A stretch of DNA of 64,000 nt. Origin: CAADGU01 sp964467705 (GTDB lineage: Bacteria > Chloroflexota > Anaerolineae > Promineifilales > Promineifilaceae). The number at the start of each line of letters is the position of its first letter. Position 1 is the stretch's first letter. Below are positions 1-8,771 of the stretch, in pieces. Location: assembly GCA_964467705.1 (NCBI GenBank), contig CAYXUZ010000006.1, forward strand, positions 24,133 to 88,132. Direction: 5' to 3'. The position numbers and the translations under genes are program-made. The notes under the pieces are model-generated. The model was not told the origin of the DNA and searched no databases. It worked only from the letters and a program-made list of their open reading frames with translations.

Positions 1-2
1 AA

Positions 3-434
3 CCGGCGGAAAGCGACGAGGCGCGGGTGGCCGAGATTGCTCATTGGGCGCGGGCGCTGCACACCTGGCGCGATGCCTGGCTGAACCCACCGCCGCCGCC
101 GGGCAATGCCATTGATGTCACCTACAACAAGATGGTGCAAAACCGCACCCTCACCAATCTGTACAACGGCCTGGTCTATTACCGGGAAACGGTGAAGGCG
201 GGCGGTGGCCTGTTCCAGCAATCGGAGTTTAACAAGGTGACACGCGGCTCGGTCAGCCGGGCGGAGATTCAAGAACTGGATGACATGCACACGGCGCTGG
301 ATAACGCCGTGCTGGACGCTTACGGCTGGCCCCACCATCTGACAGACGAAGAAATCCTGGAACGCCTGCTGGCCCTCAACTTGCAGCGCGCGGCAGGCAC
401 GGCCGTGTCATTCCAAACGGAGTCTTCGGAGTGA
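3..434 (+). CDS. C-terminal end of a large DNA methyltransferase-like protein (partial)
   Basis: The reading frame is open from the left edge, so only the last 143 or so codons are present. A GTG at 27 is internal, not a start. The end carries a five-proline run followed by Tyr/Asn-rich sequence and a terminal block with AYGWP and LTDEEILERLLALN. That arrangement is typical of the C-terminus of Eco57I/MmeI-like or BREX-like adenine methyltransferases (COG1002 group). The catalytic NPPY motif would lie upstream of the window and cannot be checked. The family call rests only on the tail, so it is tentative. The gene ends in TGA and converges on the ABC exporter genes. Confidence 0.5.
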   Translation, partial: PAESDEARVAEIAHWARALHTWRDAWLNPPPPPGNAIDVTYNKMVQNRTLTNLYNGLVYYRETVKAGGGLFQQSEFNKVTRGSVSRAEIQELDDMHTALDNAVLDAYGWPHHLTDEEILERLLALNLQRAAGTAVSFQTESSE

Positions 435-439
435 GGAAT

Positions 440-510
440 GACACGGGGGGACGCGAAGAGCGCGAAGGTTTCTCTCTGGACGCTCTGCGTCTCTGCACCT
501 CCGCGTCAGG
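440..510. repeat. Low-complexity GCGAAGAGCGCGAAGG-type intergenic repeat
   Basis: The short spacer between the methyltransferase-like gene and the ABC permease holds GACGCGAAGAGCGCGAAGG followed by an alternating CTCTGCGTCTCTGCACC tract. The same style of sequence recurs at 57545-57635, where it has become part of a coding region. No gene is seen here. Confidence 0.5.
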
Positions 511-524
511 TTTTATCGGGAGAC

Positions 525-1328
525 TCAATAATGCGCCAGCGTGCCTTCAGTGCGGGCACGTTCCACCGCCCAACGAAAGAGCAGCAATGAAAGCGGAACC
601 AGCACCACACAAAATAGCGACAGGGCCGCCACATCGGGCATCAATTCCGCCCAACCCGCCCCATTCAGCACGGCCAGCCTCATCCCATGCAGCGCATAAG
701 TCAGCGGCAGCAGATAAGAGAACAGTTGCAGCCAGGCCGGTAAAATTGCCACCGGATAAAAAACGCCGCCCAACAAATTAGCCGTATTCGACAGCGCCCC
801 AGACACCGGGTCGCCCCGTTTAATCACCATGATCACGGCCGCTGCCATAATGCCCATGCTGGCAAAAGCAATAATACTCAGCCCCAAAATCAGCAGCGCC
901 GCCGGAATGTTGGCCCGGCTCAAATCCAGCGTCAGAAAGAGTGCGCCAAAGAGCAGATAGACAAAAACACGGAAGGTGGTATAGGTGTAACTCCACAGCG
1001 CCGACCCCACAATCACCAGGGAAACGGGCGTGGGGGTCATCATGGTTGCTTCCAGGGTGCCCGTCACCTGTGCCTGGCGCAGCGCGGACGAGAAGCCGGT
1101 CAGCCCCACGCCAAAATAGCCACCCAGGGCAATGCCAATGATGACAAAACTGAAGTAGTCGCCCTCATACTCCCCCAAGAAGGGGTCGGCAATGACGCCG
1201 ATAAATTCAGATAGGAAAAAAAAGAGCAATGACCGGAAAATGACGCCGCCAATGGTTAGCAGGAAGGCAAAGCGGTAACTTGCTTCGTTCTGGAAATCGC
1301 GGGTGAGGAAGGCGAGGAGGCGAGGCAT
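525..1328 (-). CDS. ABC-2 type transporter permease
   Basis: A 267-residue integral membrane protein with about six hydrophobic helices, of the ABC-2 (DrrB/NodJ-like) family. It would form the membrane channel for the ATPase encoded just upstream at 1406-2383, exporting an unidentified substrate such as a drug, lipid or polysaccharide. I place the start at the ATG of MPRLLAFLTRDF. The frame is open a further 19 codons, but that stretch is pure translation of the eight-base repeat at 1330-1377 and gives a repetitive, implausible N-terminus. The helix with GGVFYPVAILPAWLQ and the Pro/Leu-rich loop after it fit the ABC-2 signature region. Confidence 0.85.
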   Translation of the reverse strand: MPRLLAFLTRDFQNEASYRFAFLLTIGGVIFRSLLFFFLSEFIGVIADPFLGEYEGDYFSFVIIGIALGGYFGVGLTGFSSALRQAQVTGTLEATMMTPTPVSLVIVGSALWSYTYTTFRVFVYLLFGALFLTLDLSRANIPAALLILGLSIIAFASMGIMAAAVIMVIKRGDPVSGALSNTANLLGGVFYPVAILPAWLQLFSYLLPLTYALHGMRLAVLNGAGWAELMPDVAALSLFCVVLVPLSLLLFRWAVERARTEGTLAHY

Positions 1329-1329
1329 T

Positions 1330-1427
1330 GGTGACAAGGTGACAAGGTGACAAGGTGACAAGGTGACAAGGTGACAATTTGTCACCCCTTCACCCCTTCA
1401 TCCCTTCACCTTGTCACCCCTTCATCT
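1330..1427. repeat. Tandem octamer repeat GGTGACAA x6 and flanking GTCACC tract
   Basis: Six near-perfect tandem copies of GGTGACAA occupy 1330-1377. They are followed by a tract built from GTCACCCC and TTCACCCC (1381-1427), which is partly the reverse complement, so the whole could fold into a hairpin. It separates the ABC ATPase from its permease. A GTCACC-type tract also occurs inside the creatininase-family gene near 46040. Confidence 0.85.
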
Positions 1428-2383
1428 CTGGTGTAGTGGGCAAACACCTCCTCCAGCGAGGGCGGGGTGCTGGTGATGGTGTGGATGGGGGTGGCGTAGG
1501 TGTGCAGGGTGTAGAGCACGGACGTTAACAGCCCATCTTCTTCTGCTGAATAAAAGGTGAGGGTACGGCCGTCTACCAGCAGTGGTGGGTATTGTTGGGC
1601 AAGGGTTTGAATGACGGCCGTGTCCATTTCTCCCACCTGCACCACATATTGCCGCTGTGGGCGCAGTTCCCGGCGCAACGCTTCCGGTTGACCAATAGCC
1701 CGAATCTGCCCCTGGTGCAGCAGTGCCACCCGGTCACACAGCTTCTCCGCCTCCGCCAGATCATGAGTGATCAGAAAAATGGTCATGCCCCGCTCCTGGC
1801 GCAGGCGCAAGATAAGGTCATGCAACTTTTGTGTTGCCGTGGGGTCCAGGCTGCGGCTCGGTTCATCCAAAAAGAGGAGTTGCGGCCGGTGCAGCAGAGC
1901 GCGGGCAATGGCTAACCGCTGCCGCATACCGCTGGAAAAAGTGCTGAAACGCCGTTCGGCAACGTCGCTTAACTGTACCTCGGCCAGCGCCGTTTGTATC
2001 CGCTGCCGGGCGGTACGGCCGTGCAGCCCGTAGAGCGCGGCAAAGAAGTCCAGATTTTGCCGTGCTGTCAGCCGCCAGTAAAAGCTGCGTTCATCGGAAA
2101 CGACCAGCCCCACTGCCGCCCGAATCGCGCCTGCATCATGTAGATCATGCCCGGCGACAACGGCCGTGCCGCCCGTGGGCCGCAGCAGTGTGCAGAGCAT
2201 CTTTACCAATGTGGTCTTGCCCGCCCCATTGGGGCCGAGCAGCCCAAACAGTTCGCCGGTGGGCACAGTGAGGGAGATGTCTTGCACGGCCGTGATCGGC
2301 GCCGCCCGCACCACACGCCGCCAACCTTGCGGTTGCTGGTAGGTTTTGCTCAGATGGTGGGTGGTGAGGGCGATATGGGTCAT
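1406..2383 (-). CDS. ABC transporter ATP-binding protein
   Basis: A 325-residue cytoplasmic ATPase that drives the permease at 525-1328. Walker A GPNGAGKT, the signature FSSGMRQRL (Ser-Gly-Met instead of the commoner Ser-Gly-Gly), Walker B LLFLDEP and the switch His in LITHD are all present. After the ATPase domain there is an extension of about 90 residues common in DrrA-like exporters. I start at the ATG of MTHIAL (2383), directly before the first beta strand. An ATG 18 bases upstream (2401) and another further out are possible, and no Shine-Dalgarno sequence clearly decides. The downstream end enters the GTCACC repeat. Confidence 0.9.
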   Translation of the reverse strand: MTHIALTTHHLSKTYQQPQGWRRVVRAAPITAVQDISLTVPTGELFGLLGPNGAGKTTLVKMLCTLLRPTGGTAVVAGHDLHDAGAIRAAVGLVVSDERSFYWRLTARQNLDFFAALYGLHGRTARQRIQTALAEVQLSDVAERRFSTFSSGMRQRLAIARALLHRPQLLFLDEPSRSLDPTATQKLHDLILRLRQERGMTIFLITHDLAEAEKLCDRVALLHQGQIRAIGQPEALRRELRPQRQYVVQVGEMDTAVIQTLAQQYPPLLVDGRTLTFYSAEEDGLLTSVLYTLHTYATPIHTITSTPPSLEEVFAHYTRDEGVTR

Positions 2384-2450
2384 GGGGAGTAGAGACGACA
2401 TTTGTGGTCGCCCTGGATTGGGCAGGCACATGGCCTGCCTCTGCAATGTT

Positions 2451-4826
2451 TTACGGACAACTCGGTCGGGTTAAGAACAACTCTTTTTCCGCCGACAAGT
2501 TGCCGGAGGTGACGCGCCCGACGCCAATAACCGGGCCGCCGCCGCTGCGCACGTCAAAGGTATAACTGCCGGAGACATTGACGGCCAGCAATTGGTCATT
2601 CCAATAATAGTTGTAAATCCCATTCCCTCCTTGCCCCTCCATGAAAACCTGGATTGTCCAGGCTTCGCCGTTGCAGGTTTGGGTCCCTTCCAATTGGTAC
2701 AGATTGAAGACCAGGTTGCCGGTGGAGGGTACGGCCGTGATCGGCGGGGCGGCTACGGCCGTGCTTTCCACCGGTTGCTGCACGCGCAGCGTTTCAATGT
2801 CGCCCGGCCATTCCAACCGCTCCAGGCTGGCAAATCCGCGTTGACCGCTGTCATTGCTCACAAACAACCAGTTTCCTGTTTCTGAACGTGCCAGCACCCA
2901 TACCCCTTCACCCGCTTCAATGATCGCCAGTTCTGCTGATGTGGAGTCGGGGGCAGCAAAGAGGGAGACGTTTTCCTGGGCAGTCGCCCGGTCAAGTGAC
3001 TGCGCGGTGGGAGTTGCGGAGGGCGGAATGGTGGGCGTGGCGGTGGTGGTGGCAGTGGCTGTGGCGGTAGCTGCATTGGTTGGCGAGGCGGTAGGAGTGA
3101 GAGTAGTGGTGGCGGTGGCTGATGAGGTGTGTGTAGGTACGGCCGTTGCCGGGAGGGCAGCCAATTGGGCGGTGGTAGTGGGGGCCGCTCCGGCAGACAC
3201 GGCCGTTGGCTCACCATCTATTCCGCGCAGGAATGCACCGGCGACCACCAGCAGCAGCAGCACAAAGACAATGCCACCCACCCACAACAATGGCTGGCCT
3301 GGGCGGGGTATCAGGGGTGCAGTCGGCCCGGCCAACATCGTTTCTGCCCGACTTTTCACCTTTTCTGAATCGGGGAATTGGGGATCAATTTCCTGAATCC
3401 GGGCCAGTTTTGCCAGTGCCGCCTCTGGTTGCCCATGTGCCAGGGCAGAGATGGCGGCGGTGTACAACGTGGCGCACGCTCCTTCTCGCGCTCGTTTCTC
3501 CACCATCATCGGGTCAGCAACCGGCAGCGTCTCCTTTTGCAGTTCAATGGATTGCCACCTGGTTAATGCCCCTTCAAAATCCCGGATATTAAGCAGGCCT
3601 ACCGCTTCATCGTAGAGCCTGTCCAGCCTGACGCGCAAATCGGCCTGCTGCATCCCCATGCGTACCTTAAATTCCAGTTCATTTACCGGATAATCTGGGT
3701 CATACTGGCGAATTGCGGCAATGGCCGCCAGACTTTCTACATACTCGCCGGTGGCAAAATGTCGTTCTGCCTGTTTGCTCAACTGTCCCAACACGTCGCG
3801 GCGCAGGCCACTCACTTTGTGGTGCTGGTAATCGGGGTCGGCGCGGCGCAGTTCGTCCAGTTTGGCGATGCACTCTTGCCAGGCGCGTTCATCATACGCA
3901 TCCCGCGCCTGCTGCCAGAGGATGCCCAACCGATCTAAATGGCGGGAGGCCAGGGTATCGGATGGGCCTTGCAGTTGCAGTCCTACCGTGCTGAGGGCGT
4001 TGCTCATTTCACCGGCGGTCTGGAAACGGCCGTCTGGCTCTTTCGTCAGCGCCCGTTCCACAATGGCCACCAGCGAATGGGGCGTGTTCATCTCCACCGC
4101 CTGAATGTCCGGCGCCGGTTCGCTCACCTGCTTGATCATCACCTGGTAGGTGGAGTCATCGTGGAAGGGTGGGTCGCCGCTAAGCATCTCATACAGGATG
4201 ATGCCCAACGAATAAATGTCGGAGCGGTGATCAGCTTCGTCGCCGCGCACCTGTTCGGGGGACATATAGGCAGCGGTGCCCATGGGTACGGCCGTGACAA
4301 ATGGTGACGGTTGTTCGCCAATCATCCGGGCAATACCAAAGTCGGTTAGCGTCGGTTCACCGAGCAGGTCAAGCAGCACATTGGCCGGTTTCAGGTCACG
4401 GTGAATCATACGCCGCTGGTGGGCATAATCTACGGCGCTGCAAATTTTGGTCATAATGCGCACCGTATCGGCCAGCGGCAGCCGCAGCCCGGCGTTTTTC
4501 AGCGCTTCCAGCCGGTGGGACAACGTTTCACCGGGGATATATTCCATCACCATGTAATAGGTGTTGCCTTCGTGGTTAAAGTCGTGTACCTGGATGATGT
4601 TGGGGTGGCGCAGTTGGGCAATGAGCGACGCTTCCTGCTCAAAGCGTTTGATGAATTCGGGGTTGTCCGTCAGATTTTGGTTGATGATTTTGACGGCCAC
4701 CCGCCGGTTCAGGTTAGGGTCATGGGCGCGGTAAACGGCCGACATGCCGCCGCGTCCTAAAATGGCTTCAATTTTGTAGCGGTTGCCCAGCGTTTGCCCT
4801 ACCCATGCTGGCCCGACATTGCTCAT
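2451..4826 (-). CDS. Membrane Ser/Thr protein kinase with extracytoplasmic SH3-like domain
   Basis: A 791-residue Hanks-type kinase. The kinase domain (about residues 17-280) has the glycine loop GRGGMS, Lys46 in VAVKI, the catalytic HRDLKPAN with Asp144, DFG at 162-164 and SPE at 189-191, so it should be active. A helical, TPR-like region follows (about 300-500), then one transmembrane segment (513-535). Outside the membrane lie a Thr/Pro/Ala-rich linker of roughly 90 residues, an SH3-like domain with GNWLFV and GQRGFASLE, and a C-terminal beta-rich module with two cysteines. It probably senses an extracytoplasmic or wall signal and phosphorylates cytoplasmic targets. The ligand is unknown. 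PASTA repeats, usual in Firmicute homologues, are absent. Confidence 0.9.
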   Translation of the reverse strand: MSNVGPAWVGQTLGNRYKIEAILGRGGMSAVYRAHDPNLNRRVAVKIINQNLTDNPEFIKRFEQEASLIAQLRHPNIIQVHDFNHEGNTYYMVMEYIPGETLSHRLEALKNAGLRLPLADTVRIMTKICSAVDYAHQRRMIHRDLKPANVLLDLLGEPTLTDFGIARMIGEQPSPFVTAVPMGTAAYMSPEQVRGDEADHRSDIYSLGIILYEMLSGDPPFHDDSTYQVMIKQVSEPAPDIQAVEMNTPHSLVAIVERALTKEPDGRFQTAGEMSNALSTVGLQLQGPSDTLASRHLDRLGILWQQARDAYDERAWQECIAKLDELRRADPDYQHHKVSGLRRDVLGQLSKQAERHFATGEYVESLAAIAAIRQYDPDYPVNELEFKVRMGMQQADLRVRLDRLYDEAVGLLNIRDFEGALTRWQSIELQKETLPVADPMMVEKRAREGACATLYTAAISALAHGQPEAALAKLARIQEIDPQFPDSEKVKSRAETMLAGPTAPLIPRPGQPLLWVGGIVFVLLLLVVAGAFLRGIDGEPTAVSAGAAPTTTAQLAALPATAVPTHTSSATATTTLTPTASPTNAATATATATTTATPTIPPSATPTAQSLDRATAQENVSLFAAPDSTSAELAIIEAGEGVWVLARSETGNWLFVSNDSGQRGFASLERLEWPGDIETLRVQQPVESTAVAAPPITAVPSTGNLVFNLYQLEGTQTCNGEAWTIQVFMEGQGGNGIYNYYWNDQLLAVNVSGSYTFDVRSGGGPVIGVGRVTSGNLSAEKELFLTRPSCP

Positions 4827-4863
4827 AAAACTACTCCGGTGTTGATCAGAATCTGCATGATTC

Positions 4864-4896
4864 AGACCTGACAGGTTTCAAAAACCTGTCAGGTCT
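4864..4896. repeat. Perfect inverted repeat of the ACCTGACAGGT family
   Basis: Arms at 4864-4878 and 4882-4896 are perfectly complementary over 15 bases (AGACCTGACAGGTTT and its complement) around a three-base loop. The element lies in the divergent spacer between the kinase and the AAA ATPase gene. Without a T tract on either side it is not an ordinary terminator. Related single arms occur near 10154 and 49083. Confidence 0.8.
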
Positions 4897-4974
4897 TGAG
4901 ATGTCCGACATGGTACTATTATGCCCTACATGGCATTGGGATTCCACTATGGCTGATGACCTGATGGTAGCACG

Positions 4975-5688
4975 ATGAAATTTTTCTTCCACCACCAGTT
5001 TGGCTACCGGCAAAATCCGTTTGCGGCGCTGACGGCGGAGGAGTGGACGGCCGTGTCCTTCATTCCCCCCGCCGTCCAACAAGTGATGGATGCCGGTTTC
5101 ACCCATTTGCAACTGCTTGGCCCGAAAGGGTGTGGCAAAACCGCTACCTTGCTGCGGTTGGCCGCAGAACGCCGGGCGCAAGGGCAAACAGTGGTGTATG
5201 AGTACCTGCCGGAAGGACAGAAGCATTTTGTAACCCCTTTGGCAGCGGGCACGGTGTTTGTGTTGGATGAGGCGCAGCGATTATCCAGGGGGGAACGGAA
5301 GCGGTGGATGATGGGGGGCACGGCCGTGACCTTCCTCTTCAGCAGCCATGTTGACCTGACGCCCCATTTCCGCCGCGCCCACCTGCCGCTGACGACGCTT
5401 TCTGTAGATGAGGGCATTACGCCGGCCTATTACCGGCAATGGATTGAACGGCGGCTGACCTATTTTGCCCTGCCCGGAAAACGGCGATTGGTGTTGGATG
5501 ATACGGCCGTGATGGCCCTCTACCGGCGCTACGGCCGTGACATGCGCGAAGCCGAATACTTTTTGTATGAGGTATTTCAACACCCCTGGCCTGAACCGGC
5601 GGCAAGTGAGCGTTGGCTGATTACAGCGGCTGACATTGCCGCCTTTATCTCAAAACAGGGAACGATTGGTGGACACCCAGGCGTATAA
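4975..5688 (+). CDS. Small AAA ATPase (ExeA/TniB-like ATP-binding protein)
   Basis: A 237-residue P-loop protein. Walker A is GPKGCGKT at about residues 46-53 and Walker B is VFVLDEAQR at about 87-95. The layout of FGYRQNPF at the start, P-loop and a C-terminal helical part resembles the ExeA/TniB/MuB-like AAA group, but no partner (transposase, secretin) is nearby, so the role is open. It stands alone on the plus strand between the kinase and the convergent epimerase gene, whose 3' end it overlaps by 39 bases. Confidence 0.7.
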   Translation: MKFFFHHQFGYRQNPFAALTAEEWTAVSFIPPAVQQVMDAGFTHLQLLGPKGCGKTATLLRLAAERRAQGQTVVYEYLPEGQKHFVTPLAAGTVFVLDEAQRLSRGERKRWMMGGTAVTFLFSSHVDLTPHFRRAHLPLTTLSVDEGITPAYYRQWIERRLTYFALPGKRRLVLDDTAVMALYRRYGRDMREAEYFLYEVFQHPWPEPAASERWLITAADIAAFISKQGTIGGHPGV

Positions 5689-6653
5689 ATCGCGGATGCC
5701 GGTGGCCGGGGAGATGGTGGGCTGCCAGCCCAACAGGGCTGCCGCTTGACGAATGTCGGCAATGAAAACGCGCTGGTCGCCCGGTCGCCAGTCGCCCCAC
5801 TGCACCGGGATTTCATGCCCCGTCAATTCCGCCAGCAGCGGCCCAAACTCGCTCCAGATAGAAAGGGTGTTTTCTGGCCCACCGCCAATGTTAAAGGCCT
5901 GCCCACTCAATTCATTTATCTTGTGAATGCCCAATTCATAAACGCGAATGAGGTCGGAAACATGGAGCAGGTCGCGGACTTGACGGCCGTCGCCATAAAT
6001 GCTGATGGGCCGATTCATCACGGCGGCAATGACAAAGTGAGCCACCCAACCCTGGTCTTCCACGCCAAACTGACGACGGCCGTAAATGCAGCTTTGGCGG
6101 AAAACGAGGGTTCGCAGCCCATAAATTCGGGCATAATCCAGGGTGTATTGGTCGCCGGCCCCTTTGGAGCAGCCATAGGGGGAATGGAAATCCAATGGGT
6201 AGGTTTCTGGGATGCCGTGTGGATAGTCGGCATAGCCATAGCGGTTGCCCTGCAATTCTACTTTGGCTGCTTCCATGCCGCCGTACACTTTGTTGGTGCT
6301 GGCATAAAGGACGGCGGCTTGTGGGGCAAGGTGGCGAACAGCTTCCAAGACGTTGAAGGTGCCCAGGGCGTTGATCTCAAAATCTTCACGGGGATTTTGC
6401 ACGGAGGTGGTGACGGCGACCTGGCTGGCTAAATGGAGGANNNNNNNNNNGTTGCCAACCCGTCATACTCCCGAATGTCCCCCTGAATAAAGTGCAGCCG
6501 TTCGCCAAATTCCGCTTGCAGCCAGGCCAGGTTGGCCGGGCCGCCTTTGCGGGAAAGGTTGTCAAAGATGACTACATTGTGCCCTTGTTGTAAAAAATAG
6601 GCGGCGCTGTTACAGCCAATAAACCCGGCGCCACCGGTGATCAAAATCTTCAT
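5650..6653 (-). CDS. rfbE: CDP-paratose 2-epimerase-like NAD-dependent sugar epimerase, interrupted by a scaffold gap
   Basis: An extended short-chain dehydrogenase acting on nucleotide sugars. The N-terminal part reads MKILITGGAGFIGCNSA with the GxxGxxG NAD motif. After the gap come NxxGTFNVLEA, the active-site-adjacent STNKVYG, and YGCSKGAGDQY holding the Tyr/Lys pair. The TNKVYG and FRQSCIYGRRQFG blocks are characteristic of CDP-paratose 2-epimerase (tyvelose pathway). The true start is the ATG at 6653, preceded by AAGGAA. Ten Ns at 6441-6450 put the two halves in different frames, an assembly artefact. The other enzymes of a dideoxyhexose pathway are not in the window, so the substrate could differ. 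Confidence 0.8.
6441..6450. other. Scaffold gap (10 N) inside the epimerase gene
   Basis: Ten undetermined bases. The length is probably a placeholder, since it breaks the reading frame of a gene that is otherwise intact on both sides. Confidence 0.99.
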
Positions 6654-6784
6654 GCTCCCATTTCCTTTAATGATTTTTCCATAATCCACTCCGGCTCAAC
6701 AACCGTTTATCTCTCACTGTGGGGTGTTGTATAGCGCCAGGATAAGGCAAAATCCTTATAGTGCTTTATACAGGGTAACGGCCG

Positions 6785-7315
6785 TTATCCCTCACCTGCC
6801 AGCCGCCGGAAAAGTTGTTCTTTTTTATGTTCCAGGAATTGGTAGAAGAGAGCATCTGGCGGTGGGGCCGTCATGATCAGGGCATCTTCGCCCGTGTCCC
6901 GGTAATAACGGCGGCGACGGCCGACCATTTCAAAGCGATATTTGAGATAGAGTTGTTGGGCGCTGGTATTGCTCTGGCGCACTTCCAGCGTGACGATATT
7001 GGTGGGGTGGGCGTAGGCCAGTATCAGCATATTCAGCAATAAAAGTTCACCCAACCCCTGGCCGCGCCAATCAGGATGTACGGCAATGGTGCTGATATGT
7101 ACCTCGTCCCCAATCAGCCAGAATCCGGCATAACCAATTGTTTCCTCCCCGGTAAGCAATATCTGATAATGGGCCAATGTGTTGCCGGAAAGTTCGTGTT
7201 CATACAAACCGGGCCGGGCAGGAGTGGGGAAAGAAAGGCGGTCAATGGCGGCAACGGCCGTCAGGTCGGCCATGGTCATCGGGCGCAGGTGGTAGGGCGG
7301 AGGGGGCGTAAGCAT
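6785..7315 (-). CDS. rimI: Ribosomal protein S18-alanine N-acetyltransferase
   Basis: A 176-residue GNAT acetyltransferase. The acetyl-CoA loop is seen as VHPDWRGQGLGELLL, preceded by the beta strand ISTIAV and followed by LEVRQSNTSAQQLYLKYRFE, all standard for RimI. It is the last gene of the tsaE-tsaB-rimI set, a very common bacterial arrangement, which supports the name over a generic acetyltransferase. The start at MLTPPPPYHLRPM is chosen because codons further upstream translate the AGGTGGC repeat. Known members acetylate the N-terminus of ribosomal protein S18, and some have wider targets. Confidence 0.85.
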   Translation of the reverse strand: MLTPPPPYHLRPMTMADLTAVAAIDRLSFPTPARPGLYEHELSGNTLAHYQILLTGEETIGYAGFWLIGDEVHISTIAVHPDWRGQGLGELLLLNMLILAYAHPTNIVTLEVRQSNTSAQQLYLKYRFEMVGRRRRYYRDTGEDALIMTAPPPDALFYQFLEHKKEQLFRRLAGEG

Positions 7316-7381
7316 GTGGCAGCAGGTGGCAGGTGGCAGGTGGCAGGTGGCAATTTTACCTGCCACTTGCCACTTGCTACC
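7316..7381. repeat. Tandem AGGTGGC repeat with complementary tail
   Basis: Four to five copies of the seven-base unit AGGTGGC are followed, after a short AATTTTA spacer, by CCTGCCACTTGCCACTTG, which can pair back on them. It lies between tsaB and rimI. A GCAGGTGGG/CCTGCCACCTGC pair of the same type occurs at 32118-32168 beside tadA. Confidence 0.8.
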
Positions 7382-7382
7382 T

Positions 7383-8051
7383 TTAACTCCCATCCGGTTC
7401 TTTCAGGTAAAGCGGGGCCAGGGAGTCGGCATCATCAACCTGTCCCTGCCGCAGGCGACGCCAGCCGATCTCCGCCAATATGCTGGCCCGGCGTACAGAG
7501 GCGGCGGGCAAAGCTACGCGGAATTCTTTACCGGCGGCGCGGATTTGTTTGACGGCTTCGGGGGAAATCTCTCCGGCGAAAAGGTAACGGCCGTCCGCAT
7601 CCAGCCGGGCCAATCGTTCTTCCCACGTATCAATGGTGGGCATTTGTGCAGCCAGCCAGCCGTTGTTTTGCCATTCGTACACGGCCGTACACACTCTGGT
7701 GCGGCCGGCTTCGGCCACGGCTATCAATTTGCCCGGTTGTGGGCTGATGCCCGCTGCCAGACAGTCGAGTGTGGAGATGCCAAGCAGCGGTGTCTGGTTT
7801 GCCAGCGCCAGCCCTTTGGCCACGGCCAACCCCACGCGCAAACCGGTGTAAGAGCCTGGCCCAATGGCTACAGCAACTCCCGACAGGTCGGCCATGTTTA
7901 CGTCAGCCAGTTGCAGCACATGCTGAATGGCGGGTGTTAGTTCGATGGTGTGGTTATTCAGGCAGCGCCAGCCGCTTTCGGCGAGTACGGCCGTGCCGCT
8001 GTGCAGCGCCAGCCCCAGCCAGCGTGTAGCAGTATCAATTGCCAAAATCAT
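7383..8051 (-). CDS. tsaB: tRNA threonylcarbamoyladenosine biosynthesis protein TsaB
   Basis: A 222-residue ASKHA-fold protein, partner of TsaD in making the t6A modification at position 37 of ANN-decoding tRNAs. The start is MILAIDTATRWLGLAL, the phosphate-1 loop region. The central GPGSYTGLRVGLAVAKGLA block is the family signature. The ATG at 8051 follows GAAGGGAAA. Codons further upstream overlap the end of tsaE and are not needed. tsaE lies just upstream and rimI downstream, likely one transcript. tsaC and tsaD are not in the window. Confidence 0.93.
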   Translation of the reverse strand: MILAIDTATRWLGLALHSGTAVLAESGWRCLNNHTIELTPAIQHVLQLADVNMADLSGVAVAIGPGSYTGLRVGLAVAKGLALANQTPLLGISTLDCLAAGISPQPGKLIAVAEAGRTRVCTAVYEWQNNGWLAAQMPTIDTWEERLARLDADGRYLFAGEISPEAVKQIRAAGKEFRVALPAASVRRASILAEIGWRRLRQGQVDDADSLAPLYLKEPDGS

Positions 8052-8091
8052 CTTTTTCCCTTCGTCTCTCTTTGTGTTCCTGGCAGGTTCA

Positions 8092-8592
8092 TCACACCCC
8101 AAATGCACTTTTCTTAAACTCTTCTAACAATTTCTGTGCGCGGTCGCCTTGAGCGCTGATTTGCATTTTACGGCGGGTTTCGCTGCTGTAGGCTAATGAA
8201 ATCCACAAGCGGTCAGGTCGTAGCCATTTTTCAATGCGCTCCGGCCATTCAACCATGACGGTATGCGGTTCGGCCAAAATGTCTTCCAACCCGGCGGTGA
8301 AAACGGCGCCGGGGCCATCGAGCCGGTAACAATCGAGGTGATAAAGGACACGGCCGTCGTGCAAACGGGGATATTCATTGACGACCACAAATGTCGGGCT
8401 GGTCACGCGGAGCGTAGCCCCCCAGCCGCGCCCAACCCCACGCGCCAAGGCCGTTTTACCTGCCCCCAATTCTCCGGATAGGCAGAGCAAATCACCAGGC
8501 TGCAACAGTTCACCCAGCCTGACGCCCAGACGCACTGTTTGCTCTTCGCTGCTGCTGACAAAATCCAATGTCCAGGGGTCTAAAATCGCCAT
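8092..8592 (-). CDS. tsaE: tRNA threonylcarbamoyladenosine biosynthesis ATPase TsaE
   Basis: A 166-residue P-loop ATPase that completes the TsaBDE complex for t6A synthesis. Walker A is GELGAGKTALARG. The following SPTFVVVNEYP and LYHLDCYRLDGP blocks and VMVEWPERIEKWL are diagnostic for the family. It is the first gene of the cluster with tsaB and rimI. On the minus strand a TATAAT hexamer (8624-8629) stands about 30 bases before the ATG and may be the operon promoter, although I see no matching -35 box. Confidence 0.95.
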   Translation of the reverse strand: MAILDPWTLDFVSSSEEQTVRLGVRLGELLQPGDLLCLSGELGAGKTALARGVGRGWGATLRVTSPTFVVVNEYPRLHDGRVLYHLDCYRLDGPGAVFTAGLEDILAEPHTVMVEWPERIEKWLRPDRLWISLAYSSETRRKMQISAQGDRAQKLLEEFKKSAFGV

Positions 8593-8771
8593 AATCTACC
8601 CATGCCCGTTCAGGAATATGAGGATTATACCTCTGCCCGGCAAAGATGGTATTATTGTCCCTCTGTCCAGATGAAGTGTAAGGGATACAATACAAAGTGG
8701 CTTTGCCTTTTGTATGGGAGGCCCTTTTTCCAGGTTTGGCGGGGAGTGAGTTTTAGTATTGAGGATCACAC

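Noticed and set aside
431..781. A 116-codon plus-strand frame after the methyltransferase-like gene
   Set aside because: Mostly antisense to the ABC permease, with Pro/Arg/His-rich shadow composition.
1330..1385. N-terminal extension of the ABC permease through the tandem octamer repeat
   Set aside because: The extra residues are a repetitive translation of GGTGACAA units. The family N-terminus fits the ATG at 1328.
2854..3396. A 180-codon Val/Ala-rich frame antisense to the kinase linker
   Set aside because: It is the complement of the Thr/Pro/Ala-rich low-complexity linker of the kinase gene, which gives long stop-free shadows.
5746..6432. A 228-codon plus-strand frame antisense to the epimerase gene
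   Set aside because: The minus strand clearly encodes an SDR with all motifs. The plus frame has none.
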